This document shows positions 21,501 to 37,700 of a DNA stretch of 64,000 nucleotides, in pieces. The notes beneath the pieces are model-generated. The model was not told the origin of the DNA. It saw only the letters and a list, made by a program, of their open reading frames with translations, and ran no database searches. This stretch comes from Dipylidium caninum (lineage: Eukaryota > Platyhelminthes > Cestoda > Cyclophyllidea > Dipylidiidae): contig QEYB01000725.1 in assembly GCA_017562135.1 (NCBI GenBank), positions 439,001-503,000 on the forward strand, read 5' to 3'. The position numbers and the translations under genes were made by a program. Position 1 is the first letter of the stretch. Every line of letters begins with the position of its first letter.

Positions 21501-24159
21501 AGCTTTAGCGCTTTTCGTTTCACTCAGCGAGGAAAAATAAACCAATAAAATTACAAGTCAATGGAAGAGAACTTCTCCCTGAAGAAAAACAATTGAAAAA
21601 ACCACTAAGTTGCATGTATAAAAAGGAAGAGACACATGTTATGCTCATTATTCTTAAAGGTTGGAGAAGACTTCAGCATATCTATGTAAATGATCAAATT
21701 TAAAGAATCAGCAAAAACGAAAGATTCAAATACGCCATGTGATATTTTCACAAGAACCCCGAAAACAAGGAAAAGCCGACAAGGGGTGAATAAAAAATCC
21801 TCGGAAAATTCAAAGAGCCATGATTTACCAAAACAGTTAACAGGTCCTATAAAACAACGTACTATTCCAAATTCGGTTGATAGTCGGTGTTTTCTTCAGA
21901 GTCAAATGTAAATGGTTTCAGAGACTTCTGACGCGGTGTTAAGTTCTGATAGCTATCGGAGGTGGTAAGCATTTGAAACAAAAGAGTCCACCTAAGAACG
22001 AGGAATTGGAGAAAAATGGACAGTATTTCTACTTTTACAGAATCAGAAAACAATGCGGGTGATACAAAAAAATGCAAATGTAACGTGGTGGAAGCGCTCT
22101 AAAACTTATAAGACAGTAAAATAAAGAAAACAAAACTAGTCGTAAAGAAAGGTGCATAACAAATTTCTGAATGCCAATGTCAACGACACAGACGAAAAAG
22201 CTGCAAAATATACAATAGTTCCCAGCTGTCATCTATGAACCGTCGCCGAAGTGCCAGCCTTAATTTGAAATATGCCGTTTGAATAGTGAACGGCCTTGAA
22301 GTCAATAAATAATAGCATAAAAAAATTTTCGTACAGAACTCCTTGTTTCTCAATCTCCTATAATATTAACTAGCCATAACTTTGCAGTATGTAACTACAT
22401 ACAAAATGATACAATAAGAACTTGAACGAAAATTTATTTATCATTAAAAATTTACCTTCCCAAGAAAAATACACTCATATAGAAACCTCTAAGAAGCTCG
22501 TCCTTTTTTAAAAACTAATGCTCTTTTATTTGCAAAGGATTTTGGGGTGTGGCCATTTATGACCCCAAAGCAATTTCAGTGAACCTATTTTCGCCGCTCA
22601 CAACGTAAATGTAGTCGAAGTCGCTCATGGCAACCTGAAAACGTGTTAAAAAGCCCACATATCCACGTAATGAGTGCGTCGGACTATATGTCATTTATTT
22701 CACTATACCACTTAATTTGTACCAATTCCTTCAGATGTCAAATATACTCCCCCAACATATTTTCGACCAAGGTAAATGTTAACAGTATCTGTATCGAAGC
22801 AGAGATATATGCCGCAAAATAATTAAAGCGAACTTCGAAAGAGCAAGTGAACTCTCACTTCGATTGGATAGAATCTCTATGCTATTTTCAAACAGCCTCT
22901 AACGTTTTCCATTTAGTAATTTGATGTGGATCCGAGACTAACCAAAGTGTTAATGAATAATCATAACTCTTTATTTGTTTCAAGTATACTCTCGAGTCCA
23001 GAAATATATTAACGATTTATTTTCCCTTGTGAACTTGTGGAATTTTGCAACAATATCAAAGAGCTTCTATTAGAAACACGCATGTAATTAGCTCTTCAAA
23101 GCCTGAGGTATATTTTTTCAAGATGAGGCCATTAATTTTGAAAATATTTGTGTATGTCTTCCTTTGCTGTTTTGTCCCTGATCTTATGGTTGTTTTTCAA
23201 GTATCTCTAAATGAGATCGCAAACCCAACTAAATTTAAAAAAGGCCTTTATTTTTCCAGTCATTTTAGAAAGAACTGATGTTTCAGAAATCCAACTTGCA
23301 CTTTCTCTTACGAATGCATGAATTTGTAAAAGCAGTCTGAGAAGAGTGCTTAAAGGAGGCAGTTGTGTAAAATTTAGCACTAATTCTTATCAACCAAAAC
23401 AGGTATTCTTAAGAGAATGTCTTCCAGCAAATTTTTGACTGGAAAAAGTGAAGAAAGCACGACCAAACACTGTAGACAATGAATTTTCTTCTAACTTTAG
23501 ATACAACCATCAAAATATTGTGAACGAAAGGAAATAGATTTGGCACTTAGCGGCCTCATACAAATTGCTAAATTATGGCACCCGAAAATCGTTGAACCAT
23601 AAAGATTTTTTACCTCCCAGCCTCATTAGTTATCTCGTCTTTGATCCATGAATATTCCATTATGGGTTTCGATTCGGTACATTAAACTAAGTGCTGGAGG
23701 TCAGAAATTGTTCTACACAAGTGCGGCGTTTTATTTCCTATTTTTTCAGGTCAAAGATGTTAAATTATTGCACACGCCATGAGGTCTCATACGATTTACA
23801 AAATTTGTTGTTATGTAAACTGTGAAATTGCCTGTTGGCGTAGCGTGAGGATTGGTATCCAAATCAAAACATATAGTAGAAGATTATTTGTTAATCATGT
23901 GATTGATTTCAACATTACCTAAAAAATATGCAGTTTATGGTGTAGTAAATGCAGTGATCTTTAGTTTTCAACGTTACCATGCTGGAACAAGCTAAAAACA
24001 GCGAGTCAACACACTTGTTTCAATGTTACCCAGGCAAGGATTAACTTATAACATTGAGTTTTCGTTCTAATTTTTAATTCTTGCCATTTGTTTGTTTAAG
24101 TTGACCTGGCCACTTTGAAAACTGTCGCACTCGCCTTTGATAGTCGGGTCTCGTAAAAC
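15526..24159. other. Long intergenic interval between divergent DGK and RBBP4 genes
   Basis: The 5' exon or exons and promoter of the DGK gene should lie in its left part but were not identified. From about 20.3 to 24.1 kb the DNA is markedly AT-rich with only short open frames and no conserved sequence. Frames at 16525-16878 (+) and 17745-18026 (+) show no recognisable similarity. The RBBP4 promoter should be in the last few hundred bases. Confidence 0.55.
19900..20220. other. GC-rich island in AT-rich DNA, possible degenerate mobile element
   Basis: About 320 bases are much richer in G, C and CpG than the DNA on either side, with a CGATCGATCGAT run at about 20026. No terminal repeats or coding frame were made out. 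It could be an old insertion or a CpG-rich regulatory patch. Confidence 0.25.
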
Positions 24160-28106
<3,947 letters not shown>

Positions 28107-28773
28107 GGGGGAGTGAGACTAACGACGCAACGAGAGCCCTCTTTCCTCCACTTTCGTCCATGTGTCCACCGTCGTTGAGTCCCTCTGTTCACTGTTTTGA
28201 TGGCCCCTCCCCTTATGTCAATCAGTTTACGGGATGAATTATTCCCACCTGTTTTTATTGCTTGTCCTTTTGAAGTAAACGAAATTTCTGACGTGCTTTT
28301 GATACATTTACGTGAACTTTAGCTCGCCTGTTGGGCGGAAAGGAATCTCGAGCCATGTCTTAGCGCCTCTTTTTCGTATGTTTCCTTTTGTGTCGAGTGA
28401 ACACTTCGAAGTAAGTGAAAAGTAGGCCATTGCAATGATAAGTCTTAAAAAAGCTGTCATAATTGGCTACGGCTGTGCTCCTGTGTGCTTGGTGTCCTCT
28501 TCGGAGTCGCCGCTCGACCGGTGTGGTGGTTCAACCGCGTGCGGGGTCGGTGTTTGTTTGTTTGCGTGCGAGATGGCGGCTTCACCCATCCTGTGCCTTC
28601 TCTCCTCTCCCACACAAGTCGGAAAGGGGCTGTGGTGCGGTGGACTTTATTGAGGTGAATGCGATTAGGGGGTGTGGGTGCGGGTGCAGCTCGCTGAATG
28701 AAAACGGCAAGTCAGAGTGACAAGGAATTGGCAGTTTCGGCTAAATGAGAGCGGTGGGTCCTGGCGTGGTTCT
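28107..28773. other. Intergenic interval between convergent RBBP4 and ENY2
   Basis: Shared 3' flank of two convergent genes, 667 bases between stop codons. It contains a minus-strand AATAAA at 28646-28651. Short plus-strand frames at 28435-28720 are not conserved. Confidence 0.6.
28646..28651 (-). terminator. Candidate polyadenylation signal of ENY2
   Basis: TTTATT on the plus strand gives AATAAA on the minus strand, about 125 bases past the ENY2 stop codon. Confidence 0.45.
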
Positions 28774-29073
28774 CTACTCGACATCCATGCCGTTCTTGGC
28801 GAGAAACTTCCGCAAGTATTCAAGCACGCTGGCCTTCACTTCGGGCGGCACGGTCCCCCGCGCTGAAGGAGCGACCGCCTCCACAACATCGTCCACGTTC
28901 ACGTTGTCGACGCCCTTGGAGCGAATGTACTCTTTGCAGGCGCCCTTCACCCTGTCGTTCCAACCGCACTCCACCAACTTCTTCTCGATCATGTCTCGCA
29001 GTTTCTCTCTCTCCCCCTTGCTGTTCAACAGCTCGTTGATCTGTGACCGTATATCGGATCGTCTCTCTGTCAT
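28774..29073 (-). CDS. ENY2: ENY2/Sus1, SAGA deubiquitinase module and TREX-2 subunit, intronless
   Basis: Small helical adaptor that sits in the SAGA histone H2B deubiquitinase module and in the TREX-2 mRNA-export complex at nuclear pores. A single uninterrupted frame of 99 codons runs from ATG (29073-29071) to a stop at 28774. Human ENY2 has 101 residues. Recognisable blocks in order are IRSQINELL, GEREKLRDMIEKKLVECGW, CKEYIRSKG, VNVDDVVEAVAP and VPPEVKASVLEYLRKFL, which match the family over the whole length. The frame stays open upstream of the ATG but has no other ATG. Intronless structure in a window full of spliced genes could mean retroposition or simple intron loss. Codons and reading frame are intact, so it is not a pseudogene. 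Confidence 0.93.
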   Translation of the reverse strand: MTERRSDIRSQINELLNSKGEREKLRDMIEKKLVECGWNDRVKGACKEYIRSKGVDNVNVDDVVEAVAPSARGTVPPEVKASVLEYLRKFLAKNGMDVE

Positions 29074-31766
29074 CGGTGGCGTCCCGACCGCTCCTGCCAG
29101 TGTTCGCGTTGAGTCTCTTTCTATCGATTGGCCACAGCTGATCAAGTGAGCTTAAGGAATTTGGTGTGAATAAACAAACGGCCTTGCCAAGTGGCTCACG
29201 TGTTTTTGACCTAGCGTCTCAGTCTCTGCAAGGAAGTCGTTCTCCCAGCCCTAGTTTCTATTCAAACAACCTGCGATGCTCCCCTTATACACTACTTTAT
29301 ACGTAATTTGAATACTTGATGCAAAGTAATAGGTAATCACTTATACCACTGGCTGCGTCGCACATCAACCATTACACAACTATGGCCAAGATCCTAGGGA
29401 AAGCATCGTGTTCTGACTAAAATCCTTTTTTGTGGAGCTATTGGTCGCTACAAAACAACTTCCCGCAGGAAGCACTAACGAGTGTCATCGCCTAAATGAG
29501 CTGTACGCCACTCGACCTTGGGAAAAAAAATTTGTGGAATTATCTCACTGCCTTTCGGTGCCTGTTCGCTTCTCAGATGTGGGTATATTACTTTTATTGC
29601 ACCCGCGCCCAGCGATCGCCTAAAATTTAACTAATATCCTCATTGTGCCCACGTAATACGCAGAAACATTAGTCACGTACTTGTCATTAAAAATAAATAA
29701 TTTTCCCTTAATTACAAATTTGAAATGAGAAAACGACTCAGGAGCTGAAATTGATTTCTGGAGCACTTGGATTCATAGCTTCGTGGCTAACTCTCAAGAC
29801 TATAGCGAAGGGAGTGATGTGACTGTCTGGCAAAAGAAAATTTGTAAATGGACATTGGGAGCCAATGCGGTATGGCTCCGTGTCCATTTCACTTTAACGA
29901 TAATTATACTCCACTTATACTCTGACAGTCACCACCGAATATTACTTCAATGAACTGGCTATTTTCAAGGTTCTATTAATGTAATTGCCTTACTGGCGGT
30001 AAAGTGAATCAAGTAATATGATATCCGCGCTTTCTGATATCGTCTTAAAATGAGCATAAAACCTGTTCTCCTGGGATCAAGATTTCGCTTTTGTTACGGA
30101 GATAATAAATATGTTAGCTAGTAACCTTTACTACTTTATCCCTAACTTTTCATTGATTGTTAAAGGATAAAATACTCATGTCATTTACTTTTTAGTTTTT
30201 GATTACCCCTAACATTAACCGCAGTAAGAATTATAACAATTATAGTGTCCTTGTCCCGCAACAAAATATTTTGCCTTTGCATTTTATGTCTATTTCCTTG
30301 TAATAATGCTTGGTCCCTCGTCACCGAGTTTTTCGTGCTTTTGCAAACCACATATAAAGCAAAAGGTCACTTTTATTCGTCCATTTTACTCATTGTCCTT
30401 GACACATTAAGACTCGCATTATTAGTTTGGCGTGTACATTTTTCCCAAATATATATATATCTGGTTCTTTGTTTTCGAATTGGGATAACTCCAGTAGATC
30501 GGTATGAAGAGACATTATCACATCATCTTTGATGCATTGCTTTTAGAATCGCCGTAGGCCACAACCACATTGTAACCCCAAATAACTTCACTGCTTTTTG
30601 CTATTTACAGGAATTTTTTCTCTGATTTGAAATCGGTTTATTAGTGCTTAGACAATTTTCTTCCCTAGCGCCTAAGATCAAACGCGCCATGGGGCATCCA
30701 GCGTTGCCTCATTAGCAGTCCCTAAGGCTACCACCACTTAAGCAAGGGAAAAGCATCGCTAACTTTGTATTTCGTCAACTCCATTTATGAACGTGATGCA
30801 CGCTCGCCTCTTCGTGTCTAGAGACCGGGGTGATTCTGTTAGTTCGATCCATTTTGTGCTCTCACCTGGGCTGTATAGCGCAAAATGACCTTCTTCTACA
30901 CATGGAGATTAATTTATTTTCCACTTTTTAACGTAGGAGCTCGCAGGCGGATTTGCGATTCGTCTATTCGAATGGGAAGATGGTTGAAACCCCTGAGCGA
31001 TAATTCATTTTTGTGAGGGAGGAGAAACACACTCTCGCTTTTTAAACGACTAACTCAATTTTTCGCATCGCGAAAATTATTTTCTCCTCATACTTTTCAC
31101 AATGTTAAGTCATGCTAAGCAAACGAGTCACTAGCCGAAGCTTTTATATACTTCTCTTCCGTTGATGGGCATCTAATGGCGAATAGAGCAGGGGTCGCAA
31201 AAAACTGCTACCTGCTCACTGTGGAATGGGCGGGAGGCGAGGTGTAAGTTTAGAGGTGCTCTCAACGTATGGCACAAGTGCGGTTCCGCGGCTTATTTCC
31301 GTGGACTGGACCACTCTCAGACTCCCCGCCAGGAGCCTCGCCCGATGGGGCTTGATGAAGCTGCTGGTGCTGCCCCTGTCCGGCCCCGGCACCCCCCTGA
31401 CACCCAAACGAAGTCGCTTTTCACTGGTCTCAGCACTCGGCGGTCAGGACACACGTTGTCCCCCCGAGAGAGCCGAGAGCCACTACACGTTGCGCTGCCG
31501 TGACGCCTTCGCGAGGTGATGCGTCTAACTCGAGAAGACGCGAGGCGTCGCAACCGCAGTGGAGTGAGGCGCCACATAAAAGTGTACTTTAAGCTATTCG
31601 GAGATCCTCGAAATCAGCACGAGTAAGTGTCACTTGTCAGTTCGTCAGAAGGGATGTTGGGGGAGATTTCCTCTCTCCCGTGAAGACCACGAGGCCACCC
31701 GGTGCCGTGGTTAGAGCTCGGCTAGGAGGCCCTATCTTCCCCGGGAGGAGACTGGGTGGCGCTCCC
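29074..31766. other. Intergenic interval between ENY2 and HNF4 (tandem, minus strand)
   Basis: Should hold the ENY2 promoter and the HNF4 3' untranslated region. Mostly AT-rich, with a GC-rich patch at about 31200-31580 just past the HNF4 stop. Frames there (31226-31577, both strands) have no recognisable similarity. Confidence 0.55.
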
Positions 31767-34700
31767 TCACTCCTTCCCGACCTCCTGTTGGTAGGGGAAC
31801 GTGTTCTCCATGAAGTTCAAGGGCTCCTGAAGTGCGTGCATTGGCTGTTGCTGGTGGTGGTGCTGCTGTTGCTGCTGCTGCTGCTGCTGGTGGTGCTGCT
31901 GATGGCAGTAGGTGGCAGGAGAGGCGGCCAACGGCTGGAGGTGGAACGCCATCTCTATCCCCTGCTTGGCGTAGCGTTCGCGCTGCCATGGCAAAACATC
32001 TGCTGGTCCAACGTATCGGCTCGTCTGGTCAATGGGCAGGTAGGTGAATGGCATCGGCACGGCGTTGCTGTTAATCTCCATTTGAATGTCGTCGAGGAGT
32101 GTACTTGGTCCTGCATCAATGGAGAAGAAAATGGGCTTTAAACATCGCCTACACTCGTTCACTACGTAGGCTGAAGACAAACGCCTGTGACACTGTCATG
32201 GAAGCTGACTTCAGGGTTCCTCGTGGACTGCCACTCTTTCGGCGCCGTGAGTTACGCCGCCGTCGGCCTCCTTCACACGAGCAGTGTCACCTGACTCCGG
32301 AAGGAGCCGCTTCACCATAAGTGCCTTTCCACACTTTCTCCCGCCACCGACAAAGTGGAGTCCACCACGAGGGGACTGGTTGCGCACTGTGGACCCTGGG
32401 AGGGGAACGCTGCTGCCGACAAGAAGGCGGTGACTTGGTCGACAGTGTGCGGCGACGTCGTCGACCGCAGGGGCGGGGACATCTTTGGGTCTTCTCCGTC
32501 TGTGCCCCGCACGAGACGGTGCCTCATAGTCCCGGCGAGGGGATGGCGGGGGGCCTACGGGACACCGGGATGAAGGGGGGAGGGGGAGAGAGGGCGAGGG
32601 GAGGCTTTTACTTGTTTCGCTACACCAGTGCGAGGGTTGGTATGGGGATGACGGGAGCGCCGAAGCTGTCGCTTCACTCTCCTCAACACGGGACTCACCG
32701 GAACGAAGTATGTCTCCCAGGAGATCGTCCAGTCTGAGCGAATTAATCGTCTCCTCCGACTCCACAGTTTGCGGGGGATTAACGGCTGCAATGGCAGCCG
32801 CGGCTGCTGCAGAGGCGGAGGCAACGCTTCCAATCCTCGCGACAAGAACCCCTGAAACTCGTTGAAGTGGTGGAACCAGGAGAAGCAGTTCACCAAACCG
32901 ACCCTCGGGGAGGTACTGGTTGTCGTTCATGACATTCATCAGTTCAATTTGAAGGCGACTTCGCGACGCCTCGACGGCAATCCGGCCACTGGGCGACAGA
33001 TTGAGGTGGCCTTAACGCAGTGGGGAAGGGATTTTTACTTTACAGGAGACTCGCCTAATTCGGAATGAGCAAAATGAGCGGCGACTACTTCTCGGCTGAG
33101 GGATTACACGCGGTGGCGGCGGCGGCGTCGGTGGCCAGTTGGCCTACGGCTAGGAGGCTCGGCAGCTGCCCACTTGTCCGTCGACATGTCCGAGGCACAA
33201 GAAACTGATGACAGCGGAGAAACCAGAGCTCGCCACGCACACTGCCGTAGTTTTTTAGTCTGCAGGGGCAGCTGAATTAGTTGGTGTCTCCTGTCGCTCC
33301 CTTCACCGTTGTGAGCGAAATGCTCTCAGTCCTTCCATGGACCGGATCCTCGCAAGGCTTGTGCAGTGGCTCATGCCCGGGGCCTCGGTCGCTCTAGTAA
33401 AGTGAATTTCGATTGTCGCCGAACACCAGTGGGTCGACTCTCCAGGGCCACCAAAAGGAATGCGATCCTTTCGGGTCTTCTGACAACGAACACCGAGTTT
33501 TGTTTCCTGACGCTCTAATCGACTGCGACGAGGCAAATGGCGAAAACGCGCTTTGTCCGCGATGTCCGAATCGCTCCCTAAGACACTGCTAACGCGAATG
33601 CGAGGAGAAGGCGGCTCTGGTGCCTCCGGGGCAGGCGGCGAGGCGGCCCTCGGTGGCTTCTCGTCTGCACTCTGCACTCTCCACTTTTGAGGTGAAAACT
33701 CAATAATGCGATGATTAACTTCCCCTGTGCAATCAGACCGCATAAACTTGACGGCCAACCTGAATTGTAGGTACTTTAAAGTCCTCCCTGATAGGCGCGT
33801 AGCCTGGTTGATGCCTTTTTGGTGAATGAACTATGGACAATCGTAGTTTGAAAACTTACCGGCACTCAGAAATATGATTGCCTTGAGACAGATGAATTCG
33901 GTTTCGCCGATCGCCAGCTCCAGAAGCGGCCGGTAAATCGTGTTTCCGACAACCCTGAAGATGGCATCCAATTTTCTGTCGTCGACACAGCAAGGCGTTG
34001 TCTCAAATTCGCTTCTGCCCTCAAACAATGCCCATAAATACGGCGTTTAGTCGGTGAAAGAGGCTGACAAACGACCCTGTCTCGTCGATTTGTTGAGATG
34101 ATGTACAAATGGCTTGCCACACTATGCTCAGCAGCAGCAATTCTCCCGCGTTTCCACGAAGCAATGTCAACTATGTCAAAAATAATTTTACTACTGTTGC
34201 ATATAAGTAGAAAGATTTGTTCACTAAATTTACCTGGTCGTGCAAATCTAGGCTTGCAAAACACTCTAATTGTTTTGCCCAATTAATTAAACGGAGGAGA
34301 TGAATTTTCATCGCCGAGCAGATATCGGAGAGACTCAGTGGCCCAGTGGAGGAGACGCTTTTAGTCTCGATCGCTTCCACTGACTTGAGGGAAAGAGACA
34401 GAGGGAAATAAAGGGCAAAGATTTCGATTTTAAGGAAAAACGCTGGGGCGCACCTCTTTTGATTCCACCTCGGCTCTAAGCAGGGTGCTGATGTCAATGA
34501 GCGCGCTGTTTGGCCCCGAGACGTCGTAAAAGGATCTTCGGTTACTGATCTTGTCACGCTCGTGTTGCACCGCTGTAAGGATAACGATTTACAACTTCAA
34601 TCACTGATATAAGCGAGGAGGCGGTTCAAGGAAAAGTTTTACATTTATGACGCCCTACCTGCGCGGTTCATGCCGACGCGAAAGCACTTCTTGAGACGGC

Positions 34701-37700
34701 AAAAACGGCACTGATTCCGCATGTCCTTGTCAATCGTGCAAGTGCGGTTGTAGCGGCAACTGTAGGTGTGCTTCCGTCGAACTGACCGCCTGAAGAATCC
34801 CTTGCATCCGTCGCACGAATAGGCTCCGTAATGCTTTCCTGGTGGAAAATGGCAAGGCAATCGACCATTTGGTCTTGGGGCGAGCACAAATTAGCTGGCC
34901 TCATTTTTAAGATATGCGGTGAGTTCGGTGACACCAAGGCTCCGCCACTAGTGCCACTCTTTTGACCGGACTTAGATACAATACCTTTTTTCTAGCACAA
35001 ACTCACGATTACGGGGACCGTCAAGCGCCAGGCCGCTCGCGTGCGATCGCGCGCGTCCGCAACACGCGGAGGCGCCGTCTGATTGGCGGGTTGAATTGCG
35101 CGCCTGCATGACGCCATCTGTGCAAACATTCAGTGTACGAGGTGGCCCCAAATGAGAACAGTAGCGTATCCACCACCTCCGTCCCCGCCCCACTCCCACC
35201 GCCCCCTGAGCTCCCCCCCCCCTCCTCCCTTTGCCTTAGACAAACAACTACCGCGCACGCACACTTATTTGCACGCAGTACAAATAAAGCGCGGGCGCGC
35301 GCACGCGCGTGCACGGCGCGAGATACGCGTCGCGGCCCGCCTCGTCTCCCATTGGTCGGCTACTCGGAAACGCGCTCGCGACCTGCCGAGGCCTGTCGGA
35401 CCGAAGGATTTGGAAACCGCGGATTCTACCGCCTCTCCTCTGACTGTTACGCAACTTGGGGAGAGTGGTTGCATGTACACGGCTTCCTGGGGTCAGAAAG
35501 CCGTCTGCGTCGCAAAGTGCTCGGACAGGAGCCTGGCTCCGAAAGCAAACTTCAAACAACGCAGTTATGAGAGGCCGACGCGAGTAATTCATAAAACCGA
35601 TGCTCCACGAGTTTGCAGCAAATTAATTAACCCGATCTCTGTAAACAGACTTGTGAACAGCCGCCTAAACTCCAGAAAATAGCGAGGAATTTCTGACGGC
35701 ACGGCCTCGTCAGCCGAGAAGACGTGGCATCTTGCTCAGCTCGGGGCCTTTCTGGATGTCTGGTCAGTGGCAGCAGCCTACCACATCAGTTGGTGGGTTG
35801 ATGGCGGCTAAGGAGCTGCATGTCCAACAGCTTTGCCTGCAACTATTCCAGAGAGCGCAAAATAACAGAAGAGTGGAGGACCGCCGCTTTGGACACCTCG
35901 ACAGCCTCATCGGTTAAACCCTCTGACACGCGTGTCAACGCGGAGGATGAGGTCTTTGGCCCCGGAGGCGGGGAGGAGACACGCCGTCTCGGTTGGAAGG
36001 CAGTTGATTAGTGCGTTTGGGGAAGGGCGGACCGAGAGAGGATGAGGCGCTCAACGGGGGGGGGGAATCTCAGCCCTTTTATAAGGGCTCCTGAAAGGAC
36101 CTTTAAACGGCTTCCCCTAACAATGGAAGACATGCGTCGACACAAGACTCCCGTCGAGAAGTGACAGCTGTGCCAGCGGATCCCGCAAGTGGTCGGATGC
36201 AGCCCCAGGGATTTTTCGAAAGAGCATTGTGGAGTCAGACATCCCCTCAGCGGTGACGCCATTGACAGATCGGTTTGGCGCCACCTCACAGTGGTTTCTG
36301 GATAAAAATCCTCCAGTTAATGCTGCCAAACGCCCTCCTGCAACGGCACTGACACATCTCCTTGCCGTAAAACAGTCGCCTACCTTGGGAGGTCTTACAA
36401 AGTTCCCTTTGGATTTTAAGTGCTCTCCCCCCTAAAGTGTGTCAACGTCAAAGTCCTCATTGTCGCCTCACCGGTTGCCTTGTCGCCACAAATGAGGCAG
36501 TTGGAAACGGGCAGGGAGGAGGCGCCCCGGGACCGTCCCGTCGTCCATTTTGACCTCGAAGGGGGCGAGCAGAGCGTCCTCCTGTTGGCCGTCGCCGCCG
36601 TCAACCGCGTCCTCACTCTTCACCGCTCGCGGGGTGCACCGTCGAGCGCGGCACCTCGTCGGCGGGTTGGGGTGGTCGGCGTGGGCGTATCCGCCTCTCG
36701 CGTCGCTGGTGTCGGCCATCACGGCCAGCAGATGTCCCTCCGGGAGGCCCGGTTCGGAACTAATTTCTGTGGATTGAACGGAGGGAAAGGGTCATTCGTC
36801 GCAGCCCTTGCCCGCCCGACTCCGGCGCGGACGCGTCAGCAGCGCCCCGGGGGCGGTCGGGCGCTCGGTCGCCAGGCGGCCTCCCATATGTCTCGCGCCT
36901 GGCGCAAAGCGACAATTAAGTGTGGAGAAACAATGGCGCGGGAGAGGGGGCCTGGACGCCTCTGCTGCACAACGACACGGCGTCCCTGGTCCTCGATGTC
37001 CGCTCATCCATCATCGCAGTCAACGGCGGCCCCGGCGACAGGTGGACCTTCGAGGGACACCTCGCCAGTCACGCAGGCACAAAGAAAGGCGAGCCTTTGT
37101 GGCTCGCAGGGCAACCACTGCCGTCGGGTGCAGTGACGTCGCAGTCTTTCAGCATTGGGAGCGCTTGATTGCCCCGACTGGCCACTCTGCGTCGCCGTCG
37201 TCGGCCGTCCGAGGGCTCGGCCGAACTGGTGATGCCATCGGAGCAGTCAGTGGCCGATTATTTCGCCATCCCCGGGCTTGAACAGACCACCGGACGCTGC
37301 GTCGTGCTCGAGCTCCTTTGCTTCAACGGGGCAATAATGGGGTGGGGTGGAGTGAGCCAACAAACTCACTTTTGCCGTAGTCCTCGTGGTTGGCGACCAG
37401 GGGCTCGGCGCACGCGAAGCCGATTGGCTCGAGGACGGGCGAGTAGTAGGCGGCGCCGTGGTCCAGTGGCGCCTCCCAGCGCAGCTGCGTCTGCTCCACC
37501 AGGTAGGGCCGATAGACGTCGGTGGACGGCGGCACCTCGCTCTGGCACGAGGGGGGCAGCGGCGCGAGCCACGCGCTGCCGGGGATGCCTCCGCCGGCGC
37601 CGTGGTAGTAGGACGTCCCCGCGACACTCTCCCCGAAGTTGGCCTCGCCCAGACTCGGGATGAGGAGAGCAGGGTCTTCAAGGAGACGCAAGAATGGCGG

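Noticed and set aside
31767..32110. CAG/CTG run as a mobile or regulatory microsatellite
   Set aside because: It encodes the Gln/His-rich C-terminal tail of HNF4 in an exon that joins in phase, so it is coding sequence.
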